Positions 26,312 to 35,352 of a DNA stretch of 64,000 bases are shown one piece after another. The notes under the pieces are model-generated. The model had not been told where the DNA came from and did not search any database. It saw only the letters and a list, made by a program, of their open reading frames with translations. Made by a program: the position numbers and the translations under genes. Within the stretch, counting starts at the first letter, position 1. Every line of letters starts with the position of its first letter. Source of the stretch: Adhaeribacter radiodurans (GTDB lineage Bacteria; Bacteroidota; Bacteroidia; Cytophagales; Hymenobacteraceae); the NCBI RefSeq assembly GCF_014075995.1, contig NZ_CP055153.1:2790001-2854000 (forward strand), written 5' to 3'.

Positions 26312-28012
26312 ATGAAACCCTTACTTTTACAGCTAGCCTGGAGCCTGATTTTCCTCTTAAGCTTAGGTATTTTTAACTCTACTCAGGCGCAGACCATATC
26401 TCCACCTCTGCAGGCACACATAGATTCTTTATTTTTAACCTGGAATTCGACTAAAACTCCCGGCACAGTTATAGCAGTTATCCGCGACGGACAGGTGCTG
26501 TACCAGCGGGCCTATGGCATGGCTAATATCAAAAAAAAAGAACCACTTACCACAAATCATTCTTTTTGGATTGCCTCTATGGCCAAGCAATTTACGGCTA
26601 TGAGCATTGCTTTATTAGAAGAACAAGGTAAGTTATGCGCTTCGGATGATATCCGAAAATACTTACCGGAACTACCCGATTTAGGCGAAACCGTACGGAT
26701 TGAACATTTAATTCACCATACCAGCGGTCTGCGGGATGGGTTTACTTTGGTTGGGCTTACCTTTAAAGGCGAAAAACAGTACACCAACGCCAATGTGCTG
26801 GCAGCCATGACCCGGCAAAATAATTTAAACTTTAAGCCCGGTGAGCGTTACGAATACCTGAATGGCGGTTATGTTTTACTGGCCGAAATAGTAGCCCGGG
26901 TGAGTGGCATGAGTTTTCCTGAATTTACGGAGCAGACTATCTTCCGGCCATTAGGAATGAACCATAGTAGATTTTACGGTAATTTTAAAGAGACTATTCC
27001 GGGTTTAGTTAAAGGGTACGGCGTTAATTACAAAAAAGGTAAGGTAAGATACCGCCAAAGTGAGTTCCAGGGCAATACGGTAGGTTCCAGTGGATTAGTT
27101 ACTACTCTGGCGGATTTAATTAAATGGAATGAAAATTTTTATCAGAACAAATTAGGTAAAGGCAGCCCCACTTTAATTACTAAAATTTTAACCCCTGGTA
27201 CCCTCAATAATGGCCAGGTAAGCAGATATGCTTATGGTTTAGAAGTAGCTCCTTACAAAGAATATTTAGCTACCAGCCACAGCGGCAGCGACCCGGGTTA
27301 TAAGGCCGAAATGGTCCGGTTTCCGGAGCAAAAAGTAACTGTAATTGGACTGGCCAATACCGATGATATGTATAGCCTTACTCCTAATTTATTACATGTG
27401 GGGGAAAGCGTTATTCAAAATAAAGTAATTCCTGAAATAGCTGGTTTCAATGGTTTGCCTAATAAGGATTTAAGTAAATTAACCGGCATTTATTTAAACT
27501 CAGCCAATAACCAGGAATTAGCCATCATTACTCATGAAAATGAAAAATTATTTTCGGCTACTTCCTTTAATGGGTATAAAGCTCCTTTAACCGCATTAGC
27601 TCCCCAGGTTTACCAAAACCAAGGGTTAAAAGAATACGAGCTCCGTTTTATTAGCTCCGAAGACGGACAAGTAAATACCTTGCAGCAAACACCTATCCGG
27701 GAAGATGGTTTTTTGCTGCAAAAAGTAGCCCCACAAGAACTAACTATTGCTCAATTAAAAACCTACGCCGGTAAATATTACAGCTCCGAACTTAAAAAAA
27801 CCTACCATTTAGTAGTAAGGAAAGAAAAGTTGGGTTTGCTTCTCTATAAAGTAGTGTTTATTCCTTTTCAGCCAATAGAAGGGAATCGTTTTCTCGCGGA
27901 CTTAATCGGTAACAATACCTTGGTTTTTAGTTCGAACACTGCCGGAATACCAACTGGTTTTACGTTTAACCGCACCGCTATTACCAATCTTCAGTTTATC
28001 CGAAAAAAGTAA
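26312..28012 (+). CDS. Exported serine hydrolase, class C beta-lactamase fold
   Basis: 566 residues from the ATG at 26312, which is followed at once by a signal peptide (LAWSLIFLLSLGIFNSTQAQ). Catalytic motifs of the penicillin-binding/AmpC fold are all present: SxxK at S89-K92 (SMAK), the YxN motif at Y182 (YLNGG) and HSG at H323. After about residue 370 comes a C-terminal beta-rich extension, as in D-aminopeptidase and esterase-like members. Probable activity is hydrolysis of a peptide, ester or D-amino-acid bond in the periplasm; resistance to beta-lactams should not be assumed. It heads module 2 with the LytTR regulator. Confidence 0.88.
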   Translation: MKPLLLQLAWSLIFLLSLGIFNSTQAQTISPPLQAHIDSLFLTWNSTKTPGTVIAVIRDGQVLYQRAYGMANIKKKEPLTTNHSFWIASMAKQFTAMSIALLEEQGKLCASDDIRKYLPELPDLGETVRIEHLIHHTSGLRDGFTLVGLTFKGEKQYTNANVLAAMTRQNNLNFKPGERYEYLNGGYVLLAEIVARVSGMSFPEFTEQTIFRPLGMNHSRFYGNFKETIPGLVKGYGVNYKKGKVRYRQSEFQGNTVGSSGLVTTLADLIKWNENFYQNKLGKGSPTLITKILTPGTLNNGQVSRYAYGLEVAPYKEYLATSHSGSDPGYKAEMVRFPEQKVTVIGLANTDDMYSLTPNLLHVGESVIQNKVIPEIAGFNGLPNKDLSKLTGIYLNSANNQELAIITHENEKLFSATSFNGYKAPLTALAPQVYQNQGLKEYELRFISSEDGQVNTLQQTPIREDGFLLQKVAPQELTIAQLKTYAGKYYSSELKKTYHLVVRKEKLGLLLYKVVFIPFQPIEGNRFLADLIGNNTLVFSSNTAGIPTGFTFNRTAITNLQFIRKK

Positions 28013-28124
28013 ATAGCTTTTATGAGAAAACTTCCAGCCTGCTTTTTCTGAGTCAAACACTGGTCATTTTACTTAATTCTTAGTTCTACCCTTTTATCAC
28101 TTACTCTTTCAATTATACAATCCT

Positions 28125-28931
28125 ATGAAAAAATTCTTCATGCTCTTTATTTGCCTCACTTGGCTCCCTGAGTTGTACGCCCAGGACAAAGAAAAAGAAA
28201 TTAGTTTGGCGTATGGCCCTTATCATCAAACCACTTTAGATGCCCAGGCTTCGCCCTTACTTTACAAAACCCATCATTCTAATACGGCTGCTTTCCAGTT
28301 TATTAATCGGGGCGAAAAATCTCGGTTTCTGTTGAAATTAAATCCGGCCTGGGGTAATTACTCTCCGGAGCGCTTTAAATCACGTACCTACGGCGACGAT
28401 AATTATGTTTATGCCATTACACCTACCTTGTATGCCTTGCAATTAAAACTGGCTTATCTGCGCCAAATACCGCTAAAAGCCGCACCAACTTGGAAATTAT
28501 TTGCAGGCGGAGAGTTAAGCAACGGATTTTTATTATCAGACGAAATAGCTAATACTTTCTGGGCAACTAACATCGCCAGCGTAAACGCAGCTATCCTGGC
28601 CGAGTGGGAACCGGCGCGGCACCATAGTTTTAGTACTCAATTAAGTATTCCAGCCTTGGCTATTGTATCGCGGGCTAACTACGCTAATTATCCGAAATCT
28701 ACGCATGGTACTAACTTAACCGAATTCTTTCGACAGGGCAGTAATTTAGCTACTCTTACTAAACTACAGCAAATTAATCTGGCGACTACCTACAACTTGC
28801 ACTTAAGCCGCCGCTTTGCCTTAGGAGCTTCGTATCAGTTCAGTTGGTTTCACTACCCCGATCCTCGGCCTATCCGGTCTTATTCCCAAGCCTTATTGCT
28901 ACAAACCAGTTATCGGTTTTTAGCCATTTAA
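28125..28931 (+). CDS. Predicted outer-membrane beta-barrel protein, paralogue 2
   Basis: 268 residues with a signal peptide (FFMLFICLTWLPELYAQ) and amphipathic strands throughout. It is related to the product at 19273-20100: QASPLLY follows the signal peptide, LTEFFRQGS occurs near residue 205, and PIRSYSQALLLQTSYRF makes the last strand. Sequence drift is large, while order and length are kept. It is followed 84 bases later by the second S41 lipoprotein, the same pairing as in module 1. No function is known. Confidence 0.65.
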   Translation: MKKFFMLFICLTWLPELYAQDKEKEISLAYGPYHQTTLDAQASPLLYKTHHSNTAAFQFINRGEKSRFLLKLNPAWGNYSPERFKSRTYGDDNYVYAITPTLYALQLKLAYLRQIPLKAAPTWKLFAGGELSNGFLLSDEIANTFWATNIASVNAAILAEWEPARHHSFSTQLSIPALAIVSRANYANYPKSTHGTNLTEFFRQGSNLATLTKLQQINLATTYNLHLSRRFALGASYQFSWFHYPDPRPIRSYSQALLLQTSYRFLAI

Positions 28932-29015
28932 TTATTTCTAAATAATTATTACTCATCTAAAACAATCCACCTAATCCGAATACCCATTCTGTAAAAGTCA
29001 ATCCTACTATAAATT

Positions 29016-30044
29016 ATGAAAACCTTATCTCTTTCTCTTTTAATTTTTTTAACATTTTTTACCTTAACCTCCTGCGAAAAAGTATTCCTTGGGCCGCAAG
29101 CCCCCAATAATCCGGAAGAAAACTTTGAAAAACTGTGGCAGGAATTTGATCGCTTGTACGGTTCTTTTGAAGTAAAAAAAATTGACTGGAAGGCTGCTTA
29201 TAACCAATACCGACCTCAGGTAAAAACATCAACCACCGAAGCGGCATTATATTCTATAATGGTAAGTATGCTTACTCCCTTAAACGACAATCACATTTTT
29301 CTCCGGCCTTTGCGTAGTTCCGGATTACCTCCTTACAGCGGCGGTATTTTAGGAAGAAAAACCTTCGAAGATTTTGATAAATCTGTAGCAGAAAAGTATT
29401 TAATTCAAAGAAAAACCTACGGCGATGCTATTGTCTACGGCAAACTTTCGGCCACTATTGGTTACATTAATTTATTGCATTTTGAAAATAATTATCTCTT
29501 TTACGTGAAGGCTATTGATAAAATACTGGATGAATTGCGGGATAGCAAAGGAATAGTTATTGAAATGCGGGAAAATGGCGGCGGAGAAGACCGGGTGAGT
29601 CAGCATATCGCAAACAGGTTTGCTTCCGAAAAGCATTTAGCTTTTACTTCGCGGTTGCGCAATGGTCCCCAACATTCGGATTTTGGCCCTACCCTAAAAT
29701 TTTACACCCAACCCGAAGGTAATTACCAGTTTACAAAACCAGTAGTGGTGCTCACCCGGCGAGCTACCTTTAGCTCCGGAGAAACATTTGTACTCACCAT
29801 GAAACAAAACCAGAACGTAACCATTGTGGGTGATTCTACGGGTGGTGCTATCCCGGATGCTATGCGCCGCGAGTTACCTAATGGATGGGTTTTCCGGGTG
29901 CCCATAGCGGATGTGCACGGTCCGAATGGTGAATCTTACGAAGGAATTGGGATTGCTCCAGATATTTTGATTAAAAATAAAAAGTCGGAACTAACCGCTG
30001 GCAAAGATGCTGCTTTAGAAAAAGCAATTGATTTAATTGATTAA
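29016..30044 (+). CDS. S41-family peptidase lipoprotein, paralogue 2
   Basis: 342 residues with a lipoprotein signal (TLTSCEK, cysteine near residue 20). It keeps the helical cap ENFEKLWQEFDRLYG, LNDNHIFL, the core strand GIVIEMRENGGG and the nucleophile motif ATFSSGE (S253), ending in ESYEGIGIAPDI. It shares with 20122-21153 the mature N-terminus pattern (PNNPEENFE), YRPQVK and MRRELPNGW, so the two genes arose by duplication of the barrel-S41 pair. Substrate unknown. Confidence 0.85.
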   Translation: MKTLSLSLLIFLTFFTLTSCEKVFLGPQAPNNPEENFEKLWQEFDRLYGSFEVKKIDWKAAYNQYRPQVKTSTTEAALYSIMVSMLTPLNDNHIFLRPLRSSGLPPYSGGILGRKTFEDFDKSVAEKYLIQRKTYGDAIVYGKLSATIGYINLLHFENNYLFYVKAIDKILDELRDSKGIVIEMRENGGGEDRVSQHIANRFASEKHLAFTSRLRNGPQHSDFGPTLKFYTQPEGNYQFTKPVVVLTRRATFSSGETFVLTMKQNQNVTIVGDSTGGAIPDAMRRELPNGWVFRVPIADVHGPNGESYEGIGIAPDILIKNKKSELTAGKDAALEKAIDLID

Positions 30045-30290
30045 TACTGAATTATATAAACTAAGTTGATTCATTTAAAACTTTAAGTACATCCATTTAG
30101 GTATTATTTAAAAATCTCTTTAAAGGATAGAATAAATAGTGCCAGTTTTAATTGAGTAAATTGAAGAAGCCGGGTTACCTATTTTACAAGAAGAACTACG
30201 AACAATTAAAAGATGACATTTTAAATTGAGAACTTCTTTTACAAAAGCCGAATGCTAATTTTGGAAACAAAATGCTTAAACTTATTAAAG

Positions 30291-30935
30291 ATGAACATTG
30301 CTATTTTTGGAACGGGGCGGATGGGTAAAGGAATAGTGAAAACTTTTTACCAGTATTCTCCTCACACCATTTTATTTAGCGGTCGGGAAAAAGAACGGGC
30401 GCAAAATGTACTGCACGAATTACAAATTGATTTATTAGCTGTTAGCATGGAAGAAGCGCTTCAGGCTGATGTAATTATTCCGACGTTGTGGTTTAAAGAT
30501 TTACTGCCTTGGGCCGAAAAGTATAAGGAATTATTAAAAGGAAAAATTGTGATAGATATTGTTAATCCGTTTAACGACAATTTTGACGATTTTACCACAC
30601 CTTATAATACTTCTGCCGCCGAAGAATTACAAAAAGTAATACCGGATAGTACCGTAGTAGGTGCTTTTAAAAATACGTATTGGGTAGTTTTTGATAACCC
30701 GGTTTTGCAAGGCTTAAAAAGCGATATTTATGTTACTGCTGATGACGAAAATGCCCGCCAACAAATAAAGGATTTATTAAAACCTTTGCCTTTCCGGGTG
30801 TTAGATGCAGGTTTGTTAAAGAATAATCGAACTATTGAACGGATGACTCTGCTTGCCGCTGAGCTTGCCCGGAAAGCTGGTAGCCATCCCAGAATAAGCT
30901 TTAACCTTTGGGGCTTAGAACACGAAGGTATTTAA
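30291..30935 (+). CDS. NADPH-dependent F420 reductase-like / NAD(P)-binding protein
   Basis: 214 residues from the ATG at 30291; an ATG 13 codons upstream (30252) would add a non-conserved leader. The N-terminal Rossmann site is NIAIFGTGRMGKGI, followed by ILFSGREKERAQ, ADVIIPTLWFKDLLPW, IVIDIVNPFND and VVGAFKNTYWVVF. These match the F420-dependent NADP reductase-like superfamily. Because Bacteroidota generally lack F420, it probably reduces another acceptor or acts as a pyrroline-carboxylate reductase-like enzyme. A standalone gene. Confidence 0.8.
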   Translation: MNIAIFGTGRMGKGIVKTFYQYSPHTILFSGREKERAQNVLHELQIDLLAVSMEEALQADVIIPTLWFKDLLPWAEKYKELLKGKIVIDIVNPFNDNFDDFTTPYNTSAAEELQKVIPDSTVVGAFKNTYWVVFDNPVLQGLKSDIYVTADDENARQQIKDLLKPLPFRVLDAGLLKNNRTIERMTLLAAELARKAGSHPRISFNLWGLEHEGI

Positions 30936-31135
30936 AATTGGTATCTTAAATTAAACGAGTACCATCCAAGAATAAGTTGCTAAAATCAAACAGCTTAAAT
31001 AGTCTTTTATCTTTTTTTAGTTTAATTAGAACTTTCAGTATTGTAGTTGTATTTACTTTATTGTTCCCTCAAAGTACTTATTGTAATTAAACCCAATCAC
31101 CTAAATGAATTGCACTAAGGGGCTATGGCTTTAAA

Positions 31136-31463
31136 TCCGGTAGGTTTAGAAAACAAGATTGTCATAAATAGAAGTTTAAAACAACTTTTATAACCTACCT
31201 CCATCATACTGGAATGATCTTATTAATATGAAGTGACTGCCGCAGAGTGGTCTGGAAAGTTATAGTAGTTAATCTACTTTATCACCAATGATCCAATCTT
31301 CTTTTCTGCCGGTTAGTTCCTTCCAGGATGACGAAAGTGGAGGAAGTATCTATCATCATCAGACTATTGTTACGGGTGGTTTTCGATATTCCCGTTTTCT
31401 AAACCTACCAGTTTGCTCCTTTTTCATATCTATTAGGGTATTTAGTAAATTGTAGTTGGTATT
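31136..31463. repeat. Dispersed fold-back intergenic repeat, copy B
   Basis: The second copy of the element at 5272-5620 and 34913-35262. Its ends include a perfect 16-base inverted repeat, GGTAGGTTTAGAAAAC at 31139-31154 and its complement at 31394-31409. The invariant block TTCTTTTCTGCCGGTTAG is at 31299-31316 and the AATAGAAGTTT block at 31167-31183. It occupies the middle of a 750-base gap (30936-31685) that holds no gene. Confidence 0.75.
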
Positions 31464-31582
31464 ATATGTTAATTAATGAAGTTGATCTTCTATTCATAAA
31501 TCATAATGAGGAATGATTTACCATAATACTTAAGTACCTGGACAAACATATATAAGCGCAGCTTTTATAGAAAAACAACTAC

Positions 31583-31602
31583 CCCTCCTAAACTTAGGAG
31601 GG
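31583..31602. repeat. Short perfect hairpin
   Basis: CCCTCCTAA and TTAGGAGGG form a perfect 9-base inverted repeat with two bases between them. It lies 83 bases beyond the stop of the minus-strand propeller gene and may help terminate it, but no T-run follows on either strand. Confidence 0.5.
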
Positions 31603-31685
31603 AAGCTTTTCCCCTAACTTATCATCTATCATTTAATTGGTCTCTGCCTTTTAAGACCTTTTATTAAAAGAGAACATATAAGGAT

Positions 31686-34600
31686 TTACTTATTCGAAAA
31701 GTAAATCCAATCGAGGTTAAATAAATTTTGTTGATTTGGATTGGTGCCGGTAAAGACAAAATATAAATCGTGGATGCCTTTTGTTTTCTGGTTGAAGGGT
31801 GTTATTACCTCCTGCCACTTGCTTTTAGCATCCGTATTTTTAGCTGCCGGAATAATAATGCTACTTACCAAGGTACCATTAGGCTGATCGAGATGTACTT
31901 CTATGTTTCCGCCAGGGCCGCTGGTTTGCACCCGGTAAGTAAGGCTTTTTAAATGAGTAAGGTCTATATTTTTAAATTTTACGAAACTTTGGTGGTTAAT
32001 AGTAGTGGCGTACGTTAAAAATTCAGTGGTAACGGTACCTAGTTTTACGTTGCCTTCGTCGTAATCTTCTACCTGTACCAAAGGGTTACGCAATAAAATA
32101 TAATCCCGATCACTTAAAGGTTCCATGGCATTGGCTCCTTTATCGGTATACAGGGCTGTTAACAGGTAAGAGCCTTCTTTGCCTTGCCCCAGGTGACTTT
32201 TTAAAGCTAAATTTCCATTAAGTGGCAAAGAGGAAGTTGATTCTTTTAAAGACAAAATATATCGTACTATTTCCGTAGCATCTGCTTCGGGTAAATCCGG
32301 GTGGGCCGACATAGTACGTTGTCCCCAATTACCACTGCCGCCCGTAATTATTTTATGGGCTAATTTTTGTTCAACGCCAACTTTCCCCGAATAACGCGCT
32401 GCCACGGCTACGTAAGCAGGACCAACGGAAGTTTGATTTTGGGAATGGCAGGCTTTACAATCTAAAGTAGATACTAAATACTGACCTTTCGCAAATTGTA
32501 CGTTCACCGAAGTTGGCGAACGGGTGAGCGCTACTGCTACGTCTTTACCTTGCGGCATATAATTCCAGGTAAGGCTTACCCGTTTCGGGTCGATTACTTT
32601 GTCTTCGGTGTCTTTTACTTTTACCTGGTAATCAAGCGAGGTATTGTCCCAGTAGAAACTCCGGTTAGCAGTGGTTGTAATATTTACCTCGGGCGGCGCA
32701 TTGCCAGCTTTTATTTGCACCATTGAAGTACTGCTTTCGCGGTGGTTATCGCTTACTGTTAAAGTTACGTCGTGAATTCCGGGTTGGGTAAATGTATAAG
32801 TTATTTGCTCTCCGGTAAAATGCTTACCTGCTACTTCCCAGGTAAATTGAAGGCTGTCGTTTTTATCATAATCTTTGGAATCAGCGGCCGATAGCTTCAC
32901 TTGAAAAGGCACTGCCCCGTATAAATTATCTGCTTTAATATTAGCTATTGGTTTGCGGTTTCCTTCGGCGTATTCTACCCGTATTAAGCGGGCATCGTTA
33001 TTTTTGGCAAACCAGTTAGTACCGTATTCTAATATATAGATAGCCCCATCCGGAGCAATTTGCATATCTGTGGGAGCCGCAAAGGTTATATGATCCAGAA
33101 AAGGCTCCATGCGCAGGTAATTTTTATTTTCATCGAAAGATACAGCCATAAACCAACGCCTTACCCAATCGTAAATTATAAGCTTTCCATCGTAATATGA
33201 GGGCAATTTGTATGGGGCATTTGGAAATAAATCGGAGTAATAAACCGGCCCTGCCAAAGCCGATTCGCCGCCTTTACCTACCAAAGGAAAATGCTTAGAA
33301 GCTCCGTCGCCGTACCAAATCATGGCCGGTTGGGCCGGGGGTAATTCCCGGATGCCGGTGTTATTGGGAGAATTGTTTATCGGCTTTTGCGGATTAAATA
33401 CAGTAGACCGAAAAGCTTTTGTGGCGTAATCATAGTAAGGAAATACTTCGTTATTTCCTAAAAAGTAAGGCCAGCCATAAAATCCGGGTTTACGGGCCTG
33501 GTTAATTTCATCGTAACTTAAAGTTCCTTCTGAGGCGGGTACTTTGGTATCCGGTCCAATATCGCCCCAGTATACAAAATTATTTTTGGGGTCAACCGAG
33601 AAACGATACGGATTGCGGTGGCCCATGGTGTAAATTTCGGGCCGGGTTTTAGGGGTTCCTACCGGAAATAAATTGCCTTCCGGAATGGAATAAGAACCAT
33701 CCGGCTCGGGTTTAATGCGCAAAATTTTTCCGCGTAAGTCGTTGGAGTTAGCGGCCGTTGCCTGGTCATCCGCCAATTGCCGGCCCGGACGTTCGTCAAT
33801 GGGTATATAGCCTTCGGTTTCTTCGGCGTTGGTATTATCGCCAGTAGCCAAATACAGCAGGCCATCCGGGCCAAAATGCAGGTAACCCGCCGAGTGGCAG
33901 CAATATTTTCTTTGAGTGGGAATTTCGAGTAAAAATTTTTCCGTACTTCGGTCCAGATTATCTTGCCGCAATTCCATTCGGGCCAGGCGGTTTACGGCTT
34001 TTTCGCCGGGTACGGCGTAGTAAAGGTATATCCAGTTGTTTCGGGCGTAGCCCGGATCGGCCGCTACTCCCAGTAATCCATCTTCGATGCCGCTAAATAC
34101 TTCTATATTCGCGATGGTTTTGGTTTGTTTTGAGTTGGCATCAAACAGCTTTACGGCTCCTTTACGTTCTACAAATAATACGTTATTTCCGGGTAGCAGA
34201 GCCATTTGCATAGGTTCGTTCATACCCTGGCTTAAAACCTGATAGGTATAGCGGCTGGAATCCGGCACCGGCAAAGTAGTTGCCTTACTATAATCCGGCA
34301 GGTTGCTTTCAAGGTCAGTTATTTCGAATACGGTTCCAACTTTTTCCGGTGAATGATCAGCTTGGGATAAAAGAAGAAGCTTGCCGCTTTCCGGTTTTAC
34401 TTTTTTATCAAGTATAAAATTTTGTAAATCAGTTCCCCAAGCTTGTGTTTGGGCATTATTACTTGAATCAGTTAAAGCTAGTATTCCTCCCCCGGCCTCC
34501 ATAAACCGTCTCAAAGAAGTAATCTGCCGATGGTTTAGTTGAGAAAGCGAGAAGGACGAAAGTACAAGACGCTGGAAATTTTTTAAAGAATCATCAACTA

Positions 34601-34802
34601 AATAACTACTATTCAAAGCCTTTGTAATTTGCCAATTGGCTTTAGTATTTGTTTTTTCTAATGATTCTCCTATATCAGAAATATCTCCGTATATCAACAT
34701 TCGGGGGTGAACCTGCGAAGCAGTTGTGCTACTGGTGTTAGTTCTGGTGGAACAAGCAACGAGAAAGATGGATAGCCATAGTAGCAAATAATGAGTGCGC
34801 AT
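31686..34802 (-). CDS. Multidomain lipoprotein: sugar dehydrogenase-type propeller, PKD, cytochrome c, CBM6-like
   Basis: 1038 residues from the ATG at 34802, where a lipoprotein signal starts (LWLSIFLVACS, cysteine near 17); an upstream in-frame extension is unlikely. Residues 30-150 resemble a degenerate ThuA/glutamine-amidotransferase-like domain (FMEAGGGILALTDS). Residues 190-600 form a glucose/sorbosone dehydrogenase beta-propeller (GMNEPMQMALLPG; GHRNPYRFSVDP). A PKD domain follows (PGIHDVTLTVSDN), then a monohaem cytochrome c with CKACH at 782-786, and a C-terminal CBM6-like module (VQVEDYDEGN to NLDWIYF). The design suggests a surface enzyme that oxidises carbohydrate and passes electrons to the haem. 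The substrate is unknown. Confidence 0.88.
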   Translation of the reverse strand: MRTHYLLLWLSIFLVACSTRTNTSSTTASQVHPRMLIYGDISDIGESLEKTNTKANWQITKALNSSYLVDDSLKNFQRLVLSSFSLSQLNHRQITSLRRFMEAGGGILALTDSSNNAQTQAWGTDLQNFILDKKVKPESGKLLLLSQADHSPEKVGTVFEITDLESNLPDYSKATTLPVPDSSRYTYQVLSQGMNEPMQMALLPGNNVLFVERKGAVKLFDANSKQTKTIANIEVFSGIEDGLLGVAADPGYARNNWIYLYYAVPGEKAVNRLARMELRQDNLDRSTEKFLLEIPTQRKYCCHSAGYLHFGPDGLLYLATGDNTNAEETEGYIPIDERPGRQLADDQATAANSNDLRGKILRIKPEPDGSYSIPEGNLFPVGTPKTRPEIYTMGHRNPYRFSVDPKNNFVYWGDIGPDTKVPASEGTLSYDEINQARKPGFYGWPYFLGNNEVFPYYDYATKAFRSTVFNPQKPINNSPNNTGIRELPPAQPAMIWYGDGASKHFPLVGKGGESALAGPVYYSDLFPNAPYKLPSYYDGKLIIYDWVRRWFMAVSFDENKNYLRMEPFLDHITFAAPTDMQIAPDGAIYILEYGTNWFAKNNDARLIRVEYAEGNRKPIANIKADNLYGAVPFQVKLSAADSKDYDKNDSLQFTWEVAGKHFTGEQITYTFTQPGIHDVTLTVSDNHRESSTSMVQIKAGNAPPEVNITTTANRSFYWDNTSLDYQVKVKDTEDKVIDPKRVSLTWNYMPQGKDVAVALTRSPTSVNVQFAKGQYLVSTLDCKACHSQNQTSVGPAYVAVAARYSGKVGVEQKLAHKIITGGSGNWGQRTMSAHPDLPEADATEIVRYILSLKESTSSLPLNGNLALKSHLGQGKEGSYLLTALYTDKGANAMEPLSDRDYILLRNPLVQVEDYDEGNVKLGTVTTEFLTYATTINHQSFVKFKNIDLTHLKSLTYRVQTSGPGGNIEVHLDQPNGTLVSSIIIPAAKNTDAKSKWQEVITPFNQKTKGIHDLYFVFTGTNPNQQNLFNLDWIYFSNK

Positions 34803-34912
34803 ACAAAAAAGTAGAAATGTAATCCGGCACAATATAAAAATAAAATACTTGCTAAAGCTAGTGCTTGTTTGTAAGCAATTCACCTGCGAATAAAAGAAAC
34901 TTATACCAAATA

Positions 34913-35262
34913 ATAAAAAGAACCATCAATAGTTCTAACCTGGCAGATTTTCAAAACAGGGATGCCCAAAATAGAAGTTTAAAACAGTTCTTTCTACTTA
35001 CTTCCGTCATCTTAAATGGATTTCAATTTAGAGTGACTGCCGTAATGTTTTCTAGAAAGTTATAACAGGTAATCTCCTTAATTATCTATGATCTGTTCTT
35101 CTTTTCTGCCGGTTAGTTCCTTCTAGGATGACTAAAGAGGAAAAATTATGTATTACTTGAGTATAATTCCAGCAGGTTTCCGGCATTCCTGTTTTTAATT
35201 CCTACCAGGTTGGCTTCTTTATAATATACTCTTGTTGTAAATAGTAAATACTACCTGATATT
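34913..35262. repeat. Dispersed fold-back intergenic repeat, copy C
   Basis: The third copy of the element. The terminal inverted repeat is 34937-34966 against 35182-35211, identical at 24 of 30 positions (AACCTGG near the outer edge, AAAACAGG inside). The invariant TTCTTTTCTGCCGGTTAG block is at 35099-35116, and AATAGAAGTTT at 34970-34986. The copy fills most of the 550-base gap 34803-35352; no gene is seen there. Confidence 0.75.
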
Positions 35263-35352
35263 GTTTGAAAATTGGCGCAATAAAAACAATCAAGGATCGC
35301 GTACTTCTAAAAGGATACAAGGTTTGACATGCCACTAGCTTTAAATAGTAAA

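Noticed and set aside
26312-28012. An antibiotic-resistance beta-lactamase
   Set aside because: SxxK, YxN and HxG are shared with esterases and D-aminopeptidases; the long C-terminal extension and context argue against a resistance enzyme.
30100-30235. Possible decayed gene fragment (frames reading PVLIE and EEAGLPILQEELRTIK)
   Set aside because: Too short and interrupted, with no family recognised; not separable from chance.
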